Of a DNA stretch of 6,768 bases, positions 1 through 5,807 are shown one piece after another. The notes beneath the pieces are model-generated. The model did no database searches, was not told the DNA's origin, and worked only from the letters and a program-made list of their open reading frames with translations. The stretch is from an uncultured Anaerostipes sp. (GTDB lineage: Bacteria > Bacillota > Clostridia > Lachnospirales > Lachnospiraceae). Positions within the stretch are counted from its first letter, which is position 1; each line of letters begins with the position of its first letter. Position numbers and translations under genes: made by a program. Where the stretch lies: the NCBI GenBank assembly GCA_900756035.1, contig CAAEIR010000296.1, positions 1 to 6,768 of the forward strand, given 5' to 3'.

Positions 1-459
1 AGATGGAATAGAAGAATTCTCATAATCGCGGTTGATCTGTGCGAGTAACTGTTGTTTCTTTCCTTGTTCTTCCTCGAGTTTCGTCTTTAAATCATATATT
101 TCCAGGCGCTGTTCTTTGATTTTATCTCTAGCCTCATCACGTTCTTGTTCTGCCTTTAACAACTTTCTACATAGCTGTTTAATATGACGCTGAAATATTT
201 TTTCAGTTTTCTTCATTTCTTTCTCAAGATCTTCAAAAACATCCATCCAATTTTTGCGCATTTTTATATTAGAACGGTAGGCACTTTCTAACTTAGCTTC
301 AAGATTTTTAATACGCCTTTCTAAATGTCGCAGATTATTACGATATTCCTCCTGCATTTGAACATACTTATCCCCTGATTCGAAAGCATCAATAAGTGCT
401 TTTTTTGCCTGGAGCTGATATTCAAGATATGTGATACGTTCAAATACGGAGTTAAACAT
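1..459 (-). CDS. IS66-type transposase, N-terminal part (cut by window edge)
   Basis: This frame starts at ATG 459-457 and stays open for 153 codons to the window edge, so only the N-terminal part is visible. The visible protein is almost entirely charged helix rich in Glu, Lys, Gln and Leu (roughly residues 1-145), consistent with a long coiled coil. It ends in Asn-Ser-Ser-Ile-Pro-Ser at residues 148-153. In IS66-family transposases (TnpC) a coiled-coil leader followed by an NSSxPSS-type motif precedes the zinc-binding and DDE catalytic domains, so this is most likely the transposase of an IS66-like element. The catalytic domain is not in view and integrity cannot be judged. The start codon shares one base with the stop of the upstream 71-aa gene (TAATG), implying translational coupling. 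I inferred the family from the motif and general pattern; a different coiled-coil protein remains possible. Confidence 0.7.
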   Translation of the reverse strand, partial: MFNSVFERITYLEYQLQAKKALIDAFESGDKYVQMQEEYRNNLRHLERRIKNLEAKLESAYRSNIKMRKNWMDVFEDLEKEMKKTEKIFQRHIKQLCRKLLKAEQERDEARDKIKEQRLEIYDLKTKLEEEQGKKQQLLAQINRDYENSSIPS

Positions 460-674
460 TATTTATCCAGTTCCTTTTCTAACTGTTGATTTTCTCTTAC
501 AACACGAAGAGTTTCTTTAAACGTCTGTATTTCTTCGGTAAGCTGAGCAATTAGTTCATCCTGAGCAGCAATCATCTCCTCCTGTACAGTATTCTTTTTT
601 TGCAATGCATCAATGAGCTGATCTCTAAGGTCGTTAAAGTCCCGAACTTCTTTTGGAATAAGTTTTCTTCCCAC
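459..674 (-). CDS. Small coiled-coil protein coupled to the IS66-type transposase
   Basis: This is a 71-residue highly charged protein starting at a GTG codon (674-672). An AGGTGG ribosome binding site on the minus strand lies five bases upstream, at about 680-685. From about residue 12 to the C-terminus it is predicted helix with a heptad-like spacing of Leu, Ile and Val among Glu, Gln and Lys, so a coiled coil is likely. There is no sign of a catalytic domain or membrane segment. Its TAA stop overlaps the transposase ATG by one base. That coupling, and the matching coiled-coil character of the transposase N-terminus, suggest an accessory protein of the element, perhaps pairing with the transposase leader. 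It does not resemble the usual IS66 TnpA or TnpB proteins as I know them, so the exact role is unknown. Confidence 0.6.
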   Translation of the reverse strand: MGRKLIPKEVRDFNDLRDQLIDALQKKNTVQEEMIAAQDELIAQLTEEIQTFKETLRVVRENQQLEKELDK

Positions 675-859
675 CTAAACCACCTCTTTCCTATACTGAA
701 ATTTTAACATAATGGGAAAGTTACGTCGAATTAGCGAAAAAATGGCATTGTGCAATTTGACTATGGAAAAGTCCCCTAAATCCATACTTTTAGGCATAGA
801 AATACTCGATATTTTTATAGATTTCCTAAGAAAAATAAGACAATCGTGGATAAGTAGGG

Positions 860-903
860 AAAAAAGAAATAGTCTCAACAGACATTCACATGTCTACTGA
901 GAC
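860..903 (-). terminator. Hairpin plus T-rich tail, terminating leftward transcription
   Basis: Positions 872-885 and 890-903 form an inverted repeat: six pairs (GTCTCA with TGAGAC), a two-base internal mismatch, then six more pairs closing a TCAC loop. On the minus strand the stem is followed by a T-rich run (complement of 860-870), the form of a rho-independent terminator. There is no T-run on the plus side, so it should act on leftward transcripts only. It lies about 200 bases upstream of the leftward transposase genes and would stop transcripts entering the element from the catabolic side. Confidence 0.55.
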
Positions 904-968
904 CACAATTAGTTATCTACAAAAAAGTTTTTCAATTTCAGCATTTTGACGAAGAGCTTGTCATACCC

Positions 969-992
969 CGTGAAAAGTAACGTGAAAAGTAA
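969..992. repeat. Two tandem copies of a 12-bp unit
   Basis: The unit CGTGAAAAGTAA occurs twice back to back (969-980 and 981-992) with no mismatch. It sits between the leftward terminator and the promoter of the catabolic operon. It could be part of the terminal region of the left insertion element, a small local duplication, or a binding site for a DNA-binding protein. The sequence does not decide between these. Confidence 0.8.
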
Positions 993-1029
993 CAAAGATT
1001 TGTCTACTTTTTTTAAGATTAAAACAGGA

Positions 1030-1058
1030 TTGACAAAAAGAAAAAACATTGACATAAT
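1030..1058 (+). promoter_or_regulatory. Sigma-A-type promoter of the catabolic operon
   Basis: A perfect -35 box TTGACA (1030-1035) is followed after exactly 17 bases by CATAAT (1053-1058), a five-of-six match to the -10 consensus. The expected transcription start is near 1065. That is upstream of the kinase start at 1118 and leaves a leader of about 50 bases containing its ribosome binding site. It is the best promoter ahead of the six-gene operon. A second TTGACA at 1049-1054 has no -10 box at suitable spacing and more likely belongs to the overlapping operator repeats. Confidence 0.65.
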
Positions 1059-1075
1059 ATAGCTATGTCATGACA
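1050..1075. promoter_or_regulatory. Palindromic operator-like sites over the -10 box and start point
   Basis: Positions 1050-1056 (TGACATA) and 1064-1070 (TATGTCA) form a perfect 7-bp inverted repeat with a 7-base spacer. The right arm overlaps a second perfect palindrome, TGTCATGACA, at 1066-1075. The half-site TGACA also occurs at 1031-1035 inside the -35 box, so direct half-sites start at 1031, 1050 and 1071, about two helical turns apart. Placement over the -10 box and the probable start point suits a repressor released by the pathway's substrate or an intermediate. The regulator family is not recognisable from the site, and no regulator gene is present in the window. Confidence 0.5.
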
Positions 1076-1117
1076 AAACTATATAATATCAATATACAGG
1101 GGGAAAGAAGCAAGGCT

Positions 1118-2614
1118 ATGAGAAAATTAATGATGGGAATTGACATTGGAACCCAGAGTATCCGAGTTGCATTAGTTGATACAGATGGCAATATCATTGC
1201 TATGAGAAGACATTCACATTTTATTGAGACACCTAAACCGAATTGGGCAGTTCAGGATCCTGCATCCTGGTGGAATATTTTGAAAAAAGAGATACCGGCA
1301 TTGCTTGCAGAAAGCGAAGTAAACAAAGAAGAAATTGTTTCTATTGGTATTGATGGGCATATGCATGCAGCGGTTATGATTGATAAAAACGGGGAACTGC
1401 TGACACATGAAGCACAATTATATTGTGACAAACGAAATGATAAGATTGTAGACGATTTTTGTAAAATTTATAACGAAGATAAAAGAGCCTATGAGCTGAC
1501 AGCCAATGCTCCTATTACAAATTGGATTGGCTTTAAAATGAAATGGGTGAAAGAAAACCAACCTGATATTTATGAAAAAACATGGAAGTTTTTAACTGTA
1601 AAAGATTATATTAATTATTGTTTAACAGGAGAGACAGTAATTGATGCTTCTGAAGCTTCCGGAACTTATTTGATGGATTGGAAGACATGCAGATGGTCAG
1701 ATGAATTGACAGATTTACTTGGAATTGACAAAGAGAAATTACCAACAATATATGATTCTTATGAAAAAATCGGGACAGTAACAAAAGATGCAGCAAAAGA
1801 ATTGGGATTGCAGGAAGGTATTTCTGTTGCAGCAGGATGTGGAGATACCATGGCAAATCTTTTAGTTGCAGGTATGTTAAATTATGGTGATTTGGCAGAT
1901 ATTACAGGAACAGGTTCTACAATATGTCTTTATACAAAAGAACCGATTCTGGACGAGCGTTTGATGAATCTTCGATATTCGGCGGAAGGATGGCTGGCAT
2001 TTGGTTGTCTGGATTCTTCCGGAGGTGCATACCGCTGGTTTAGAGATACACTGGCAAAAGAAGAAAGTTACGATGACTTAAATGAGATGGCAAAAGAAAC
2101 ACCGGAGGGTGCTGAAAAATTATTTTTCTATCCATATTTAGTTGGGGAAAGAACTTTGGGTTCTGTCTATTCCAGAGGAATGTTTATCGGATTGTCTCCA
2201 AGACATACAAAAGGACATATGGTACGTTCTATTCAGGAAGGAATTGCTTTTGAACACAAACGAACATTAGAAATTATGGAAAAAGCAGGATGCCATATTT
2301 CCTGTGTTTACCATAGCGGCGGTGCGGCAGAAGGAGAACTTTGGAATCAGATTAAAGCCGATATTTATCAGACAGAAGTAAAAACAATTGAGGAAAATGA
2401 AAGTGCTGTGTTAGGTTCTGCATTACTGGGTGGTACTGCAGCAGGTTTGTATAAAAATGTATTGGAAAAAGCAAGAGAACTTTTGAAAGTGAAAAAAGTT
2501 TACTATCCGAATGAAAGTCAAAAGAAAATGTATGAGGAACATTTTGATATTTACAAAGAAATGCATGATGCATTACAAACATCGTTTGAACATTTGGGAC
2601 AGATAGAAAGATAG
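1118..2614 (+). CDS. FGGY-family carbohydrate kinase (xylulokinase-like)
   Basis: This is a predicted cytoplasmic ATP-dependent sugar or polyol kinase of 498 residues, the usual length for FGGY kinases. The N-terminal phosphate-binding motif GIDIGTQS is at residues 7-14. GIDGHMH at 77-83 matches the xylulokinase GxxGQMH segment. The catalytic base is expected at Asp243 in GCGDTMAN, equivalent to Asp233 of E. coli XylB. PYLVGERT at 339-346 and GMFIGL from about 354 begin the C-terminal ATP-binding half. The KMKWVKEN stretch resembles FGGY signature 1. A longer frame opens at ATG 1070, but that codon lies at the likely transcription start and inside the operator. I chose ATG 1118, which puts the conserved motif at the usual position and has AGGGGGA upstream (1098-1104, spacing somewhat long). 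It is first gene of the operon, 16 bases before the membrane protein. Family assignment is firm; the substrate is not known, and the non-pentose neighbours argue against simple xylulose use. Confidence 0.88.
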   Translation: MRKLMMGIDIGTQSIRVALVDTDGNIIAMRRHSHFIETPKPNWAVQDPASWWNILKKEIPALLAESEVNKEEIVSIGIDGHMHAAVMIDKNGELLTHEAQLYCDKRNDKIVDDFCKIYNEDKRAYELTANAPITNWIGFKMKWVKENQPDIYEKTWKFLTVKDYINYCLTGETVIDASEASGTYLMDWKTCRWSDELTDLLGIDKEKLPTIYDSYEKIGTVTKDAAKELGLQEGISVAAGCGDTMANLLVAGMLNYGDLADITGTGSTICLYTKEPILDERLMNLRYSAEGWLAFGCLDSSGGAYRWFRDTLAKEESYDDLNEMAKETPEGAEKLFFYPYLVGERTLGSVYSRGMFIGLSPRHTKGHMVRSIQEGIAFEHKRTLEIMEKAGCHISCVYHSGGAAEGELWNQIKADIYQTEVKTIEENESAVLGSALLGGTAAGLYKNVLEKARELLKVKKVYYPNESQKKMYEEHFDIYKEMHDALQTSFEHLGQIER

Positions 2615-2630
2615 AGAAGGGGAAAAGAAA

Positions 2631-3575
2631 ATGAATATAATTCAACTTATAACAGCATTTGGCGGCGGAATGCTTGGTGCTGCCATTGGAGGTGTTCCGG
2701 CATTCGTATTTACAGGTCTTACAGTAATTATTGCCATTTTTGCAGGAGAATCAGGAATGCCTGTAATAGGTACATTAAGTTTTGGTTCTGTATTCGGACC
2801 ACATGTGGCATTTGGCGGAGCAGTAGCAGCAGCCGCTTTAGCAAAGAAAAAGGGATTGGTAGAAAACGGGCAGGATTTGTCAGTACCTCTCTTTTCCACA
2901 GGAGACAGTAGTGTACTTTTAGTCGGGGGAGTATTTGGTATTGTTGGATTTGTGATTCAGTATATTTACAGCAAACTGTTAGGAGGAATAGTTTTTGGTC
3001 TTGAAGGCTGGTCAGATACCGTTGCACTTACCGTGTTTACATCAGGTCTGATTGCGCGTGTCTTATTTACGGATTCTGGTATTTTAGGGAATTATACAGG
3101 GAATGAAAAGAGAAGTTTCTTCCCTGATAAGAAAAGAACTAGATTTTTGGCAACAGTGGGACTTTGTGTCGGAATTGTAATTTCAGGTGTATCGATTTCT
3201 TTCGGACAGCTTGCTATGGATGGTTCTAAAGAAGCTTTATATCTTTTCCAAAATATGGGAAACATTGGTTTTGCTCTTGCTGCAATGTCTTTGGCGTTTG
3301 CATGTGCAGGATTGCAAATGGAAAGCTGGCATCATACAGCTGTAACTTCAGGAACCACAGCAATGATTTTATTTGCGGGAACAACAAATATTCCGTTAAC
3401 CATATTGGGTAGTGTTTTGGTAGCCATTGTAATTAGTGTAGCCTGTGAATGTGCCGCATTAACATTTAATAGTTATGCAGATTCTCATATTGACCCTCCG
3501 GCAACTGTAATTATGTTGATGCAGATTATTAATTTATCAGTGTTGCAGACCATACTTCCGTCTGTTATCGGATAA
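2631..3575 (+). CDS. Polytopic membrane protein, probable substrate permease of unknown family
   Basis: This 314-residue, very hydrophobic protein has roughly eight or nine membrane segments (about residues 3-21, 24-42, 46-70, 93-113, 128-147, 171-190, 207-227, two within 242-278, and 290-312). A charged loop lies at about 158-171. Glycine-rich helices and several polar motifs inside or beside the helices stand out: SFGSVFGPH at 50-58, GDSSVLLVGG at 91-100, ESWHHTAVTSG at 231-241 and DSHIDPPAT at 284-292. I do not recognise the family. It lacks the features of ABC, PTS or major facilitator components, and no ATPase or PTS partner is encoded nearby. Being second in a sugar-catabolic operon suggests it imports the substrate, but this rests on context only. 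An AAGGGGA ribosome binding site (2617-2623) precedes the ATG with a 7-base gap. Confidence 0.8.
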   Translation: MNIIQLITAFGGGMLGAAIGGVPAFVFTGLTVIIAIFAGESGMPVIGTLSFGSVFGPHVAFGGAVAAAALAKKKGLVENGQDLSVPLFSTGDSSVLLVGGVFGIVGFVIQYIYSKLLGGIVFGLEGWSDTVALTVFTSGLIARVLFTDSGILGNYTGNEKRSFFPDKKRTRFLATVGLCVGIVISGVSISFGQLAMDGSKEALYLFQNMGNIGFALAAMSLAFACAGLQMESWHHTAVTSGTTAMILFAGTTNIPLTILGSVLVAIVISVACECAALTFNSYADSHIDPPATVIMLMQIINLSVLQTILPSVIG

Positions 3576-3606
3576 GAAATTATTTTACATAAAGGAACTT
3601 GAGTTT

Positions 3607-4362
3607 ATGAACATGTTTAATTTAAAAGGAAAAAAAGCAATTGTTACAGGTGCATCCGGTGGAATCGGATATGCACTTGTAAAAGGAATGGTAGAAGCAG
3701 GAATTGAAGTGGCAATGCTTGATTATAGTGAATCACTGGAACAAATCAGGGATGAACTGAGTGCTTTGGGAAAAGTATATGCCTTTCGGTGTGATTTGAC
3801 AGATAGAAAAAACAGAGAGCTAATATTTGATCAGGCGGTAGAAGCACTGGGGGGGACTCTGGATATTCTGGTTAATTCAGCAGGTGTTCAAAAAAGAGGT
3901 CTGCTTATAGAATTTAAAGATGAAGATTGGGACTTTGTAATGGAAGTGAATATTAATGCTGTATTTGCAATGACCAGAAGTGCGGGGAAATACATGATTC
4001 CTCAAAGAAGCGGAAAAATTATCAATATGGCTTCTATGAATAGTTATTTCGGAGGTACGAATGTTCCTCCCTATGCGAGCTCAAAAGGAGCTGTTGTACA
4101 GTTTACAAAAGCCGTTGCAAACGAATGGAGTAAATACGGTATTAATGCAAATGCAATAGCTCCGGGGTTTATTGAAACTCCGATGACTTTGGATATGAAA
4201 GAAAATCCGGAAGTATATGAATATAAACGGGGAAGAATTCCAAAAGGACGCTGGGGAAAACCGGATGATTTGGTCGGAACTTTATTATACCTGTGTTCCG
4301 ATGCTTCAGATTATGTATGTGGAGTGACAATCCCTGTTGATGGCGGATATTTATGCAAGTAA
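3607..4362 (+). CDS. Short-chain dehydrogenase/reductase (KduD or gluconate 5-dehydrogenase type)
   Basis: This 251-residue classical short-chain dehydrogenase has a complete active site. The Rossmann motif TGASGGIG is at 14-21. Asp39 at the end of the second strand predicts a preference for NAD(H) over NADP(H). NSAG (usually NNAG) is at 90-93, the catalytic tetrad is Asn115, Ser143, Tyr156 and Lys160 (YASSK), and PGFIET at 186-191 and DGGY near the C-terminus are also present. It should interconvert a secondary alcohol and a ketone on a sugar or sugar acid. Overall it reminds me of 2-dehydro-3-deoxygluconate 5-dehydrogenase (KduD) and gluconate 5-dehydrogenase, but substrate cannot be read from sequence. 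ATG 3607 is chosen because AAGGA at 3592-3596 lies 10 bases upstream; a second ATG at 3613 is less well placed. The gene carries a run of seven G (3849-3855), unusual in this AT-rich DNA. It lies 31 bases after the membrane protein gene and 11 before the next gene. Confidence 0.88.
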   Translation: MNMFNLKGKKAIVTGASGGIGYALVKGMVEAGIEVAMLDYSESLEQIRDELSALGKVYAFRCDLTDRKNRELIFDQAVEALGGTLDILVNSAGVQKRGLLIEFKDEDWDFVMEVNINAVFAMTRSAGKYMIPQRSGKIINMASMNSYFGGTNVPPYASSKGAVVQFTKAVANEWSKYGINANAIAPGFIETPMTLDMKENPEVYEYKRGRIPKGRWGKPDDLVGTLLYLCSDASDYVCGVTIPVDGGYLCK

Positions 4363-4373
4363 AGGAGGAAAAA

Positions 4374-5123
4374 ATGATAGATTGGACAAAAATAAAAAAT
4401 CCTGCAATTGCTGACAGAGTCAGAGAAGAAGGACGATTCATGATGCAGAGATGCCATTTTGGAGTTCAGGGAATTGCAAAAACAGAACAGGATGTAAAAT
4501 TGGCATTGGACCGATTAATGCAAACCGGATTTAAGCCAATGGCATTTGATACAGAAATGAATTTTGTGCCTATGTTAAAGGAATTGACTCAGGGAGAAAT
4601 TAACCTGCATTGTGCGGTTTCCTATCCATTAGGCAGAATGACATTAAAAAAGAAAATGCAGGATTTGGAAACACTTTTAAAAATGGGAATTTTGGATGTA
4701 TGTGTATGTCTTGACTGGCAGGCAATTTTTTCCCACAGATATAAGGATGTGGAAAGAGAAGCGGCTGCTATTGTAAAAGAGTTTGACGGATTATTTACTA
4801 AAAATGCTTATGTAATACCTGCTACACTGCTGAGTGACACTGAAATGGCAGATACTCTGCGTGCCTTAGACAGTGCCGGTGTATATTCTGTAAAAGTAAA
4901 TCCGGGATGTAAACTGGGAGTATCATATGAAGAAGTCGAATTGATTAAGAGACTGTTTCCAAACAGATTCGATATTCATCCATCTGGAAATATCCGTACA
5001 TTAGAAGCCTTTGAAAAATATATGGATTTAGGTTGTCAGGTGATTCATACAGCCAGTGCATTGGATATTGTTGAAACATTTATGAAAAGACAGTTGGCAA
5101 TTTATGGAGGGATAGAGGAATGA
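4374..5123 (+). CDS. DeoC-related class I aldolase-like protein, altered active site
   Basis: This 249-residue protein is of the DeoC/class I aldolase (TIM-barrel) superfamily, first of three in a row. Aligned by eye to deoxyribose-phosphate aldolase, CAVSYPLGRMT (80-90) matches the ISFPLGQTT strand. LDV at 107-109 keeps the active-site Asp (Asp108, E. coli Asp102). SVKVNPG at 172-178 matches IKTSTG and keeps the Schiff-base lysine (Lys174, E. coli Lys167). IHPSGNIR at 201-208 matches the KAAGGIR segment, but the second lysine (E. coli Lys201) is His202. It may therefore be an active lyase with changed proton transfer or specificity. It has an N-terminal extension relative to the third paralogue. 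An in-frame ATG at 4353 overlaps the dehydrogenase gene, but AAAGGAGG (4361-4368) is placed for ATG 4374. Its stop overlaps the next start (ATGA), so the two are translationally coupled. Substrate unknown. Confidence 0.75.
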   Translation: MIDWTKIKNPAIADRVREEGRFMMQRCHFGVQGIAKTEQDVKLALDRLMQTGFKPMAFDTEMNFVPMLKELTQGEINLHCAVSYPLGRMTLKKKMQDLETLLKMGILDVCVCLDWQAIFSHRYKDVEREAAAIVKEFDGLFTKNAYVIPATLLSDTEMADTLRALDSAGVYSVKVNPGCKLGVSYEEVELIKRLFPNRFDIHPSGNIRTLEAFEKYMDLGCQVIHTASALDIVETFMKRQLAIYGGIEE

Positions 5124-5788
5124 ATATAGTTGACCGTTTAGAATATTCGAATATACAAGAATATCGTATTGGTGACACAGAGTGTGAAAATCTTGTATTG
5201 AAAGCTTTACAGTGTGGAATTGGCAACATTGTAATAGGTTCTTCCGCTTTGGATTTGGTTTCCGATATGTTAGAAAAAGAAAACAATGACGACATTAAAA
5301 TAAATATAGCCGTATCCTATCCATCCGGTGCATATTTGACAGAAGCAAAAGTACAGGAAATAGAAGATCTTTTGGAAATAGGAAAAAAAATAGACGGATT
5401 TTATGCTGTCATGCAGGTTGGGAGCTATTTGAGTGGGCATAAAAAAGAAACACAGGAAGAGATGAAAGCACTTGTTCAGGCTGCCAAAGGGATTCCGGTA
5501 AAACTTATCACGGAAATTGGTGTTTTAAACAAAGAACAGATCAATGAGGTATGTGAGATGGCGATAGAAGCCGGTATTACATCATTGGTTACATCTGCCG
5601 GGTTTATGCCATATGAAGTACCTTTTGCAGGAAAAGAAGCTTATGAGACGATTGTATCAGCTTCCAAAGGCAAGTTGGAAATTATAGCAAATGAAAATAT
5701 ACAAACAAAAGAACAGGTTGAAGAGTTATTCAAATTGGGAATTCATAAAGTTTGTACAACAAAAGCTTATGAAATATTAAAAAAATAG
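5120..5788 (+). CDS. DeoC-like protein lacking the catalytic lysines (probable pseudoenzyme)
   Basis: This 222-residue protein is related to DeoC aldolases but with a dismantled active site. [17 protein letters not shown] (61-77) matches the conserved ISFPLG strand and loop. [10 protein letters not shown] at 127-136 aligns well with the family's [14 protein letters not shown] segment. SLVTSAGF at 155-162 aligns with FIKTSTGF, so the Schiff-base lysine is Val157. EIIANENI at 187-194 replaces the KAAGGIR segment, placing Ile189 where the second lysine should be. Asp92 might correspond to the active-site Asp, but the following strand has about three extra residues and the match is doubtful. Without the Schiff-base lysine it should not work as a class I aldolase. 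A structural or regulatory subunit for a neighbouring paralogue, or a sugar-phosphate-binding protein with another activity, is more likely. ATG 5120 overlaps the previous stop by four bases, with GGAGGG at 5106-5111. An A8 run at 5383-5390 is directly followed by an out-of-frame TAG. Confidence 0.72.
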   Translation: MNIVDRLEYSNIQEYRIGDTECENLVLKALQCGIGNIVIGSSALDLVSDMLEKENNDDIKINIAVSYPSGAYLTEAKVQEIEDLLEIGKKIDGFYAVMQVGSYLSGHKKETQEEMKALVQAAKGIPVKLITEIGVLNKEQINEVCEMAIEAGITSLVTSAGFMPYEVPFAGKEAYETIVSASKGKLEIIANENIQTKEQVEELFKLGIHKVCTTKAYEILKK

Positions 5789-5807
5789 TAGAAAAGAGGA
5801 AAAAAGA

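Larger units (their letters stand above)
1..993 (-). mobile_element. IS66-family-like insertion element, 5' part, read leftwards
   Basis: The left end of the window carries the beginning of an insertion element whose genes run leftwards off the edge. Two coupled reading frames, a 71-aa coiled-coil protein and the coiled-coil N-terminus of a transposase, are followed by an upstream non-coding stretch with a hairpin. The identification rests on the transposase N-terminus, whose long coiled coil leads into an Asn-Ser-Ser-Ile-Pro-Ser motif typical of IS66-type transposases. The outer boundary is not proven. I placed it at the tandem repeat near 969-993 because that is the last odd structure before the catabolic promoter, but the true end could lie anywhere between about 680 and 1010. 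The other end is outside the window, so terminal repeats and the 8-bp target duplication expected of IS66 elements cannot be checked. Confidence 0.5.

Noticed and set aside
845..853. DnaA-box-like sequence TTATCCACG on the minus strand
   Set aside because: A single near match with no cluster of boxes, no adjacent AT-rich unwinding element and no replication gene is not evidence of an origin.
675..878. Open frame of 67 codons on the minus strand next to the small coiled-coil gene
   Set aside because: It begins inside the T-rich tail of the leftward terminator, has no ribosome binding site, and its composition (hydrophobic, Ile/Ser rich) looks like translated AT-rich non-coding DNA.
712..900. 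Open frame of 62 codons on the plus strand in the upstream gap
   Set aside because: It has no convincing ribosome binding site or recognisable motif, and it runs into the terminator hairpin. It is antisense to the leader of the insertion element.
969..1003. Catabolite-repression (cre) site in the repeats upstream of the promoter
   Set aside because: No segment here keeps the central CG and flanking symmetry of the cre consensus; the short palindrome at 992-1003 (ACAAAGATTTGT) is too weak.
1082..1087. Perfect TATAAT in the kinase leader
   Set aside because: The nearest TTGACA (1049-1054) is 27 bases upstream, too far, and nothing resembling a -35 box lies at 16-18 bases. It also lies inside the probable transcript.
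1118..2614. Kinase as LsrK (autoinducer-2 kinase) with the DeoC-like proteins as LsrF relatives
   Set aside because: The kinase motifs fit xylulokinase-like FGGY members better. The third aldolase is a plain DeoC, and no Lsr transporter, LsrB or LsrR is present.
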